Below, one piece after another: positions 1 through 5,456 of a stretch of 5,861 nt of DNA. The position numbers were made by a program, and so were the translations under genes. The stretch covers positions 1-5,861 of the forward strand of contig CAAEIL010000318.1 in the NCBI GenBank assembly GCA_900755985.1, given 5' to 3'. Under the pieces are notes generated by a model. It made no database searches. It worked only from the letters and a program-made list of their open reading frames with translations, and was not told the DNA's origin. Every line of letters begins with the position of its first letter. The first letter of the stretch is position 1. Origin of the DNA: Bacteroidales bacterium. Lineage in GTDB: Bacteria; Bacteroidota; Bacteroidia; Bacteroidales; Muribaculaceae.

Positions 1-1
1 C

Positions 2-94
2 AAAAAATGGATTCCTGCAGAGGTCATGAAGAAAGACCGGCAGCTTGTCGAAGCCGCCGGCCTTGATATTACGCCTGATTCAGGGATTTTATAG
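2..94 (+). CDS. C-terminal end of an unidentified protein (partial, runs off the left edge)
   Basis: An open frame runs from the window edge to a TAG at 92-94 and gives 30 residues, beginning KKWIPAEVMKKDRQLVEAAG and ending in DSGIL. The codons look normal for this genome (several GCC, GGC, CTT and GAC), and the peptide has the composition of a soluble helical tail. I do not recognise the family, and no function can be assigned from this piece alone. Its stop codon overlaps the stop codon of the convergent minus-strand gene by six bases, so the two genes end on top of each other. The frame could in principle be fortuitous because it is short, but its position, flush against a neighbouring stop, suits a real gene end. 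Confidence 0.5.
   Translation, partial: KKWIPAEVMKKDRQLVEAAGLDITPDSGIL
28..60 (-). terminator. Possible intrinsic terminator of the small exported-protein gene
   Basis: Read on the minus strand, a 10-bp stem (51-60 with 37-46, one G-U pair) closes a 4-nt loop (CGAC) and is followed by the T-rich run TCTTTCTTC (36-28). It begins 29 bases after the TAA of the 89-400 gene, a suitable distance. It lies wholly inside the coding 3' end of the plus-strand neighbour, so it could also arise by chance from those codons. The T-run is interrupted, which makes it a moderate candidate. Confidence 0.4.
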
Positions 95-400
95 TTTAAG
101 GTTCTGAAGATACGAAGCGCGGTCAGCACGTATAGTCGAATCGTTGAGTTGCTTCTGTTCCCTGGCCTGCGACTTCTGAGCCTTGATTTTCAAAGCCTGC
201 AGACTGTCAAGTTCCTGAATCTGCTGCTTCTGATCCTGTGTCAGATTCAGGTTCTGATAGAGGATCTGATTGCGACACTGACGCTTCTGAGTACATTCCT
301 GTCGATCACATTTGGTGGTATTACATGTCTTCTGAGCCTGTACATTGACCGTCCCTATAGTCATGAAGGCGACAGCCATTAAAATAAGTGTCTTTTTCAT
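89..400 (-). CDS. Small exported Cys-containing protein with a Spy/CpxP-like LTxxQ helix
   Basis: The product is 103 residues. Residues 1-22 form a typical signal peptide: MKK, a hydrophobic stretch, then VQA|Q as a likely cleavage site. The mature protein is therefore expected in the periplasm. Residues 26-42 hold four cysteines (C26, C31, C36, C42) in a basic, polar segment. Residues 52-100 are charged, glutamine-rich and predicted helical, opening with LTQDQKQQIQEL, which fits the LTxxQ motif of the Spy/CpxP envelope-stress family. Such proteins usually carry a second LTPEQ-like motif near the C terminus. Here the protein stops at LQNLKL with no second motif, so it may be a short variant or C-terminally truncated. 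The ATG at 400-398 has no Shine-Dalgarno, as is usual in Bacteroidetes. The gene is divergent from prmC. Coding status is fairly secure; the family call is inference. Confidence 0.75.
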   Translation of the reverse strand: MKKTLILMAVAFMTIGTVNVQAQKTCNTTKCDRQECTQKRQCRNQILYQNLNLTQDQKQQIQELDSLQALKIKAQKSQAREQKQLNDSTIRADRASYLQNLKL

Positions 401-415
401 AATACTTGTGTGTTT

Positions 416-423
416 TAACTTTG
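416..423 (+). promoter_or_regulatory. TAACTTTG box, possible upstream promoter for prmC
   Basis: This is an exact match to the Bacteroidetes TAnnTTTG -7 element on the plus strand, with a T-run (393-397) about 19 bases upstream in place of the TTTG -33 element. If used, it would give prmC a leader of roughly 120 nt. It sits only 16 bases from the start codon of the divergent small gene. A second identical box lies much nearer prmC, so this one is the less certain of the two. Confidence 0.25.
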
Positions 424-490
424 TTATCTACATAAAATAACATTCTCAGGCCGATTTGGTTCGCATAAAACGACAACCGGAATAAGGCGA

Positions 491-519
491 AATGTCATGC
501 AAAACCATGTAGTGACATT
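491..519. repeat. Inverted repeat AATGTCA-N15-TGACATT upstream of prmC
   Basis: The arms at 491-497 and 513-519 are perfect 7-bp reverse complements separated by 15 bases. Two CATG tetramers (496-499, 506-509) lie at the inner edge of the left arm and within the spacer. The repeat lies just upstream of the TAACTTTG box at 533-540, covering the position expected for a -33 element. That is where an operator would sit. No regulator is known from the window, and a chance repeat in an A/T-rich spacer is possible. Confidence 0.35.
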
Positions 520-532
520 GAATAAATTTCAG

Positions 533-540
533 TAACTTTG
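533..540 (+). promoter_or_regulatory. TAACTTTG -7 box of the prmC-recX transcript
   Basis: This is an exact TAnnTTTG match on the plus strand, only seven bases before the prmC ATG at 548. A transcript started at the usual distance from this box would have a leader of about 0-5 nt, so the mRNA would be almost leaderless. A TTG at 518-520 is closer than a normal -33 element should be, so that half of the promoter is weak. Confidence 0.5.
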
Positions 541-547
541 TAGCGAT

Positions 548-1396
548 ATGACAGTCCAAGAAATAAAAAAAGAGATAGTAAAGAGACTGACTTCAACTGT
601 AGGATTTGGCGAAGCCGAGGCTATGATGCGTATGATGATGCACGATATCTTGGGCATGACGCCCATAGATATGGCTCTGCACCCCGACAGGACAGTCGAG
701 AACTTTACACAGCACCGGCTAAGCGGGATTTGTCGGCGCATAATCAATGGCGAACCGATACAATATGTTCTTGGCCACGCACAGTTTCATGGCCTCGACA
801 TCAAAGTATCTCCGGCTGTGCTGATTCCGCGTCCCGAGACGTCCGAGCTTGTCGATATAATAAGCGACCGTGCCAACGGGAGTCCCGACCTGCGAGTATG
901 CGACCTATGCACCGGCTCGGGATGTATAGCACTCGCATTGGGACGTTCGCTCGTATATCCTCAAATTACGGCTGTCGACAATTCGCCCGAGGCACTTGAT
1001 ATCGCGGCCGAAAATGCCCGTATGCTCAATCTCGATATCAATTTTGTCGATACCGATGTCCTAAGACTTCAGGCACCTGTGATACCAGCATACGATATCA
1101 TCGTTTCCAATCCGCCATATGTGGCCGAGTCCGAAAAAAAAGACATGGATGCTCGTGTCCTTGACAACGAGCCCCCGGCCGCCCTTTTTGTTCCGGACAG
1201 CGACCCGCTGATTTTTTACCGGGCTATATCACAATATGCCCTCGGGGCCCTTGTATCCGGCGGATCGCTTTATTTCGAGATAAATCCTCTGTTCGCGGGA
1301 AAACTTCATACTATGCTCGTCGATGACGGATGGACCGACACTCAGATAATCCGTGACTATCGCGGTAAAAACCGTTTTGCAATATGTCAGCGATGA
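548..1396 (+). CDS. prmC: PrmC, release factor N5-glutamine methyltransferase
   Basis: This cytoplasmic SAM-dependent enzyme methylates the glutamine of the GGQ motif in release factors RF1 and RF2, which raises termination efficiency. The product has 282 residues, the usual length. Residues 1-75 form the helical N-terminal domain that binds the release factor. They are followed by LIPRPETSELV (92-102), the SAM-binding DLCTGSGCIALAL (119-131), an acidic SAM-contact motif AVDNSPEAL (142-150), and the catalytic NPPY (188-191), which holds the substrate glutamine. The C terminus carries the family motifs EPPAALF, DPLIFYRAI and YFEIN, and ends GKNRFAIC. The ATG at 548 is supported because the N terminus aligns by eye with the family's usual beginning. 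The 3' end overlaps recX by 13 bases (4 bases if recX starts at 1393), indicating translational coupling. I see no defect in the motifs. Confidence 0.96.
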   Translation: MTVQEIKKEIVKRLTSTVGFGEAEAMMRMMMHDILGMTPIDMALHPDRTVENFTQHRLSGICRRIINGEPIQYVLGHAQFHGLDIKVSPAVLIPRPETSELVDIISDRANGSPDLRVCDLCTGSGCIALALGRSLVYPQITAVDNSPEALDIAAENARMLNLDINFVDTDVLRLQAPVIPAYDIIVSNPPYVAESEKKDMDARVLDNEPPAALFVPDSDPLIFYRAISQYALGALVSGGSLYFEINPLFAGKLHTMLVDDGWTDTQIIRDYRGKNRFAICQR

Positions 1397-1884
1397 AACG
1401 CAAGCCTGTTTCGGTAGAATCGGCTCTTGCTCAGGCCGAAAGCCTCTGTGCCCGTTCGGAGCACTGTTCAGGCGAAATCCGAGACCGGTTGTGGCGTAAG
1501 GGCATACGCGGCCAACAGGCCGAGACTATCATCGATTCTCTTATTGACCGACGGTTTGTCGATGACGAACGTTTTGCAAGGGCCTTTGTCCACGACAAAG
1601 TAAACTTTGCACGCTGGGGACGCCGAAAGATTGCACTGGCTATGGCGGCCAAGCATCTTGACCGCGATACCATCACAGATGCTCTCGAAAGCATAGACCC
1701 TGACATCTATAATAACAACCTGCGGTCAATAATCAAACTTAAAATAAGCCAAGGTATCGATGCCAGTGTTTACGAAAATCGCCAACGCCTTTTACGCTTT
1801 GCTGTATCGCGAGGCTATGAGCCATCGCTTGTCATGTCTGTATTGCAGCAGTTGGATGATGACAGCTCAATGCTGCAATCATGA
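1384..1884 (+). CDS. recX: RecX family regulator of RecA
   Basis: RecX binds RecA filaments in the cytoplasm and limits or modulates their activity in recombination and the SOS response. The product has 166 residues, near the normal length for Bacteroidetes RecX. It has the all-helical three-repeat layout. Residues 14-56 (ALAQAESLCARSEHCSGEIR and following) form the first repeat. Residues 54-83 carry the family signature, with RRFVDDERFARAFV and WGRRKI. The rest forms a more divergent third repeat, ending in an acidic tail. The start is ambiguous: ATG at 1384 overlaps prmC by 13 bases, while the in-frame ATG at 1393 gives the classic ATGA stop-start overlap and a protein three residues shorter. 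Either way it is co-transcribed with prmC. recA is not in the window, and I see no obvious terminator after the gene. Confidence 0.93.
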   Translation: MSAMKRKPVSVESALAQAESLCARSEHCSGEIRDRLWRKGIRGQQAETIIDSLIDRRFVDDERFARAFVHDKVNFARWGRRKIALAMAAKHLDRDTITDALESIDPDIYNNNLRSIIKLKISQGIDASVYENRQRLLRFAVSRGYEPSLVMSVLQQLDDDSSMLQS

Positions 1885-1903
1885 CACGTCCGGTATGACA
1901 CGT
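1881..1903. repeat. Nine-base direct repeat ATGACACGT at the recX stop
   Basis: ATGACACGT occurs at 1881-1889 and 1895-1903, a 14-base period. The first copy contains the recX TGA stop (1882-1884). This is probably a small tandem duplication or chance. The rest of the convergent gap to 2015 contains a T-run (1956-1961) preceded by only a 3-bp potential stem, so I do not call a terminator there. Confidence 0.3.
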
Positions 1904-2015
1904 TTGGTCTTATTGGAATATCGGTCACTTTAATAACATTCGCTTTTAACGGCGCTTTTTTCATCAGAAGCAACCGCATATTTATCGTGTAAGAGTTATT
2001 CCCGATTATCGACTG

Positions 2016-2660
2016 TCATTCAAAATAATCTTGGTTTAATTCTTCAAGGTCTTCGGCCGAAGAGACGTTTTCCAAATTCGATGTCCATTTACGACGGGCA
2101 GCAGCTTCGCAGGCAAACATCCGGGATGTCCCGTCAGGAGTAGGTATAAATTCCATGCTATGATCGATTTTCATTTCCTTGGCTACACGTTCGACATCGA
2201 TATTGGCACCTATGAAAGCGAAAAGCCAGCCATTTCCTTTAAGTTTTTCGATAAGCCGCGAAATATCCAAAGATGTGAATTTGCGTGAATCATTCTCATA
2301 TCCATCGGTGATAATTGTCACAGATACAGCGTGTTCTTCGGGATGCTCCTTAGCCGAAATTGTTTCTTCGAGCCGAGTGCAACAACGGCCTATGGCATCG
2401 TAAAGCGGCGTACAGCAACAGGGCTCATAGTCTTTGGCGCGAAAATCTTTAATAATCTCAATAGGGGTATCGAGATAGGTGTCGCGCATCTCGCACGAAC
2501 AGAACGAGCACAGCGTAACATACTGTTGAATATTTGATTCTTCGGCGCTGCTGCGTATTATGCGCAACGTGCTGTTGATGCCGGCAACGGCCTGTTCTCT
2601 AATCGATATCATCGAACCGCTGCGGTCGAGAATGATAAGGTTGTGTACATACTTAATCAT
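2016..2660 (-). CDS. Stand-alone von Willebrand factor A domain protein, cysteine-rich
   Basis: The product is 214 residues with no signal peptide or membrane segment, so it is expected in the cytoplasm. Nearly the whole protein is one vWA fold with a complete metal-ion-dependent adhesion site: DRSGS (D12, S14, S16), T84 in TPLYDA, and D119 in ITDG. Such domains bind a divalent metal and usually mediate protein-protein contacts. Related stand-alone vWA proteins occur in many bacteria without a settled role. Nine cysteines are present, eight of them grouped as C51/C54/C56, C81-C83 and C93-C94, close to the MIDAS threonine. The C terminus is acidic (EDLEELNQDYFE). There is no AAA+ ATPase, phosphatase or Ter-type partner next door, so context gives no function. 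The ATG at 2660-2658 follows an A-rich leader and a clear -7 box, supporting it as an independent unit. Confidence 0.88.
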   Translation of the reverse strand: MIKYVHNLIILDRSGSMISIREQAVAGINSTLRIIRSSAEESNIQQYVTLCSFCSCEMRDTYLDTPIEIIKDFRAKDYEPCCCTPLYDAIGRCCTRLEETISAKEHPEEHAVSVTIITDGYENDSRKFTSLDISRLIEKLKGNGWLFAFIGANIDVERVAKEMKIDHSMEFIPTPDGTSRMFACEAAARRKWTSNLENVSSAEDLEELNQDYFE

Positions 2661-2703
2661 AACTTTAATTTTTAGAGAGGTTTGTATTTTCTTTATTACG
2701 ATG

Positions 2704-2711
2704 CAAAGTTA
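2704..2711 (-). promoter_or_regulatory. TAACTTTG -7 box of the vWA gene
   Basis: Read on the minus strand this is an exact TAnnTTTG match, and it places the transcript start about 35-40 bases before the ATG at 2660. The leader is A-rich, as is typical of Bacteroidetes genes lacking a Shine-Dalgarno. A consensus TTTG -33 element is missing at the usual spacing. The expected position lies inside the palindrome at 2727-2764. Confidence 0.5.
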
Positions 2712-2718
2712 TGAGTAT

Positions 2719-2764
2719 AAAAAGCAACCGCCCCGATTTTGCAACGTTGCAAAATCAGGGCGGT
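2719..2764 (-). terminator. Strong intrinsic terminator of the phosphodiester glycosidase gene
   Basis: Positions 2727-2745 and 2746-2764 are reverse complements over 19 bases with one mismatch, which becomes a G-U or A-C pair depending on the strand. The central 22 bases are a perfect palindrome around AACGTT. Read on the minus strand, the GC-rich base of the stem is followed by TTGC and then TTTTT (2723-2719). The hairpin starts 18 bases after the glycosidase stop codon. On the plus strand no T-run follows, so it is a one-way terminator. It also separates the glycosidase from the vWA gene and overlaps the latter's upstream promoter region. Confidence 0.85.
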
Positions 2765-2782
2765 GCGATATTAGATTATGAT

Positions 2783-5194
2783 TCAGCGTATTACTATCTT
2801 CTGCGTGACATTACCGTCGCTACGGATATAGAGCCCGGGGGTAAGCGAGTGCGAACTGACTTCCATTCCCTGGAGGTTAAAGTAACGCATAGGAGCTTGC
2901 GAGACGGGTAGGTCCTTGCTTACCGTCTCAACAGCAGCCGAATGTTCATAGTTGACACCGAAGTCGCCAAGATTTATGGACTGCTCGCCATTATAAGCAC
3001 TGCTGCGCTCGACATTGAAGTTGATTTTATGCATCGTTATCGGGTAAGTGCCAAGTTCGCTGCCGTCGGCAGGCAAAGGCACCGAGATTTTATGTTCGAC
3101 GCCTGATGCAAAACTATCACCGTCCGTAGGGAGGATAGTGATATTATTGGTGCCGCGTGACCAACGTGTGCGAAGGTCTACTTCGATCGAAGTAACGGCG
3201 ACAGACGAGCTGAAAGTAAAATCAAAAGCATCGGGCAAGCTGTAAAAAACAAGTTCTTTCGATATGGACATACGTGCCTGACGCGGTGTTTTATATGTAT
3301 ATGAAATGGTTCCGTTTTTGAAAGTGTTCACGGTCATCCCCGTAGTGCCTTTGGCCTCCCAACTGTTCCAGTCATTGATGACGGCACGTGCTGACGGCGC
3401 AATTTCGACAGTGACAGGAACACGATTGGTAAACTCACCAATCGAGCCGGTAATATATGTTGTGCCTTCCTTGAGTCCGCGCAATATGCCGTGGTGGTCA
3501 ACAAAAGCGACAGTGGGGTCATCCGATGCCCAGCTCAATTCGGTCGGATCATAAGAATATTCGTTGTCGTCAAGCAAAGCAGAGACTTCGACAAAATATT
3601 CGCGGGAAGCATCAATAAGAATTGGATTGAGCCGAAGCTTTACCTGACTATCAATGATGTCGACATTGGTGCTGACGCTTATGCCGTTGTAAGAGGCGGT
3701 GATTGTGCCGCTTTGGCCGCCTTTGTCAGCTATAAAAGTACAGCCGTCACCATGGCCGAGCGACGGGTCACAGCTTATTTCGTATTCAAGAAACATATCA
3801 TCGATGATGTCGCCATACTTGTTGTAAGCAATGACACGCGGTGTCGATGACGAATATGGGGGCACACGTAAATTCAAGTCATAAAACGCCAACCGAGCCA
3901 CCTCATTCTCTTCAGGAGCGGTCGAGAAGGCCAGCCATCCGTTGGCAATTGCACGGGGAGTACCTTCGGTAGTCCTGTTTACGACTTTGTCTCCGACAAG
4001 CATTTGCGCCGAGCCGCCGGCATCGACACCCGAAAGGTTGGCACATCCCAACGACAAGGCAATGTCACACATATCGGCGGTGTTGCATCCTTTTGACGCT
4101 CCGTAAACCTCATCAGTGGACTTGTCTATGACAATCATATATAGTGTTTTACCATCAGCCGATGAACCGTAGCCTGTTCGGGAATATACCATGGCGTTGT
4201 ACGAATTGTTGTTACCCTCGTCTATTTTGACTCCGTCGCGCATGCATAGGGACAGACCTTGAATCAGGTTTTCAAGAATAGGTGTCTGACCATTGGAATA
4301 TGATGTCCAGCCGTGATTGAATACAATTTCGTCCCCCTCGGCAAGAGCGCTCAGGGCCTGTGCCGAAGAGCCCCGGGCAACAAGGGCCATGTCGTAGTCG
4401 CCAAGATGTCCGGTACCGGCATTATGACTTATTGCACCAATAGTAAAACGCATATCGCTCCCGGTCTGCCACTGCTGACCTTCGCACAGACGCAAGTAGA
4501 CCTCGGTGGCGTCGCCTGGGGTGATGACGAAATGTCCGTCAACCTGATTTACGGGTTGGAAAGCTTTGTCCGCGGTATAGAATGAATTATACATGCCGAT
4601 CTCGTTTTCGCGGACAACTTTGTTGACCTGAATAACTTCGGTTTTCGGAATCTTTGACGAGCTGACGGTGCCTTTCCAGAGCATGGGCTCAATCCACAGC
4701 CTTTTGTAGCTATCGCAGGCTATGACACATGTGGCCTGAGGGCCTCCGCACCATTGGTCGGAATAGGCATTGGTCTCGGTGATTATCTTACTGTTGCGCA
4801 TATTGCCGCCGAAAGTTGTCCCGACAAGCAGGTCGGACCATGGATTCTGGCCCGAAACGCACCAAAAATTACCGTTGGCACCTCCCAGGACTTTATGCCC
4901 GGTATAAGTGAGACGCTGCGAGGCTGAAACAAGTTTTTCAGTAGAGTTGGTTCGTTCATTGGCCTGCATGGTCTCGATACGATTATATGGATTGGTCAGA
5001 TCGACGGTTATAACATTGACATTAAGCGGATAGTCAGGAATTCGCCATCGTGTATAGGTCGCTCCCGGACCTAAGTCACAGCGCTGAAGCATATCCATCT
5101 GATAATCTTGTCCGGCTATGCTAACATTTTCAGCAGCAACGCATAACGTTGACACCATCATGGCAAAAGTAAAGAATTTTCGATTTAAGGTCAT
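2783..5194 (-). CDS. Secreted phosphodiester glycosidase (NAGPA/DUF2233 family) with BIG2-like domain and sorting-like C terminus
   Basis: The product is 803 residues. Residues 1-21 are a signal peptide, with cleavage expected after CVAA. Residues 50-425 form the NAGPA-type phosphodiester glycosidase domain. Family members such as mammalian uncovering enzyme remove GlcNAc from a sugar phosphodiester. Motifs visible are GGANGNFW (104-111), YSRTGYG (337-343) followed by DGKTLYMIVID, GVDAGGSAQM (389-398; usual form DGGGS) and TPRAIANGWLAF (412-423). Residues 515-597 resemble a BIG2 Ig-like domain (LSWASDDPTVAFVD, then GLKEGTTYITG). Residues 600-750 are beta-rich, perhaps carbohydrate-binding. 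Residues 768-803 (MRYFNLQGMEV, then PGLYI and TQKIVIR) resemble a type IX secretion sorting domain. The natural substrate is unknown; a host or microbial glycan phosphodiester is inference. The gene stands alone, with its own promoter box and terminator and no SusC/D pair or sulfatase nearby. Confidence 0.9.
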   Translation of the reverse strand: MTLNRKFFTFAMMVSTLCVAAENVSIAGQDYQMDMLQRCDLGPGATYTRWRIPDYPLNVNVITVDLTNPYNRIETMQANERTNSTEKLVSASQRLTYTGHKVLGGANGNFWCVSGQNPWSDLLVGTTFGGNMRNSKIITETNAYSDQWCGGPQATCVIACDSYKRLWIEPMLWKGTVSSSKIPKTEVIQVNKVVRENEIGMYNSFYTADKAFQPVNQVDGHFVITPGDATEVYLRLCEGQQWQTGSDMRFTIGAISHNAGTGHLGDYDMALVARGSSAQALSALAEGDEIVFNHGWTSYSNGQTPILENLIQGLSLCMRDGVKIDEGNNNSYNAMVYSRTGYGSSADGKTLYMIVIDKSTDEVYGASKGCNTADMCDIALSLGCANLSGVDAGGSAQMLVGDKVVNRTTEGTPRAIANGWLAFSTAPEENEVARLAFYDLNLRVPPYSSSTPRVIAYNKYGDIIDDMFLEYEISCDPSLGHGDGCTFIADKGGQSGTITASYNGISVSTNVDIIDSQVKLRLNPILIDASREYFVEVSALLDDNEYSYDPTELSWASDDPTVAFVDHHGILRGLKEGTTYITGSIGEFTNRVPVTVEIAPSARAVINDWNSWEAKGTTGMTVNTFKNGTISYTYKTPRQARMSISKELVFYSLPDAFDFTFSSSVAVTSIEVDLRTRWSRGTNNITILPTDGDSFASGVEHKISVPLPADGSELGTYPITMHKINFNVERSSAYNGEQSINLGDFGVNYEHSAAVETVSKDLPVSQAPMRYFNLQGMEVSSHSLTPGLYIRSDGNVTQKIVIR

Positions 5195-5238
5195 AAAAGA
5201 TATATTTTAGAGTTTTCAGATAAAAAGCTATTTATATG

Positions 5239-5246
5239 CAAATGTA
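5239..5246 (-). promoter_or_regulatory. TACATTTG -7 box of the glycosidase gene
   Basis: Read on the minus strand, TACATTTG fits TAnnTTTG exactly and predicts a leader of about 40 bases before the ATG at 5194. The leader is A/T-rich. No TTTG sits at the usual -33 spacing; only a TTTC about 25 bases upstream is present. Confidence 0.45.
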
Positions 5247-5311
5247 ACGATTTTAGTAATATCCCGTTTCAGAAATCACAATATTTCCTGAAGTTCACTG
5301 AAGTTTAATGC

Positions 5312-5411
5312 CGGAACATTAGTAGGTTCCGTATTGCGCTACAAACTCCCTGCGCGTCAATGGGACGCCGAGGTTATAGGCAGGAGGAAAATCGCCTCCG
5401 GGCCGAGGGAG
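5312..5411. other. GC-rich, foldable intergenic block (candidate structured RNA or dispersed repeat)
   Basis: Positions 5341-5420 contain 50 G/C out of 80 bases, against 30 of 100 in 5221-5320. Several stems can form. One is CGGAAC with GTTCCG (5312-5317/5326-5331). Another is an outer stem, CTCCCT with AGGGAG (5346-5351/5406-5411), which encloses two hairpins: GCGTC with GACGC (5354-5358/5364-5368) and GGAGG with CCTCC (5383-5387/5395-5399). The result is a closed three-way junction. No T-run follows any of these, so a terminator is unlikely. It could be a structured RNA, a REP-like repeat, or a side effect of the small reading frame that overlaps it. Strand and expression are unknown. Confidence 0.35.
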
Positions 5412-5441
5412 CGATGACGCAAACACCGGATTCAACAACAT
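5319..5441 (-). CDS. Possible 40-residue small protein, unrecognised
   Basis: An ATG at 5441-5439 opens a 40-codon frame ending in TAA at 5321-5319. The peptide begins MLLNPVFASSLPRPGGDFPP and ends TRREFVAQYGTY. It is rich in proline and glycine, with no signal peptide or membrane helix that I would trust. The frame spans the foldable GC-rich block almost exactly. That could mean the GC content reflects coding, or that the frame is a by-product of a structured or repeated element. No promoter box or Shine-Dalgarno is visible before it. It is in the same frame as the broken gene just upstream, separated by that gene's stop and five further codons. I treat it as a low-confidence gene. Confidence 0.25.
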   Translation of the reverse strand: MLLNPVFASSLPRPGGDFPPAYNLGVPLTRREFVAQYGTY

Positions 5442-5456
5442 TCGGAATTTGGCCGG

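Noticed and set aside
149..382. Plus-strand open frame of 77 codons rich in leucine and isoleucine
   Set aside because: It is antisense to the small exported-protein gene. Its leucine-rich composition is the mirror of glutamine, lysine and glutamate codons in that gene, and there is no promoter or separate support.
730..999. Plus-strand 89-codon frame inside prmC
   Set aside because: It is fully contained in prmC in another frame. The prmC frame carries all the family motifs.
1941..1961. Intrinsic terminator after recX (GGCGC followed by a T-run)
   Set aside because: Only a 3-bp stem (CGC/GCG) can be formed before the T-run, which is too weak to call.
2727..2764. The palindrome as a recombination (dif/att) or insertion-sequence end
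   Set aside because: There is no integrase, transposase or target-site duplication nearby. Its location just after a stop codon, followed by a T-run on the same strand, is fully explained by a terminator.
2711..2911. Plus-strand 66-codon frame starting in the palindrome
   Set aside because: It runs through the terminator and then antisense through the glycosidase C terminus. Composition gives no sign of a real protein.
3491..3850. Plus-strand 119-codon frame
   Set aside because: It is antisense to the BIG2-like region of the glycosidase, which is coherent over its full length. This is a shadow frame.
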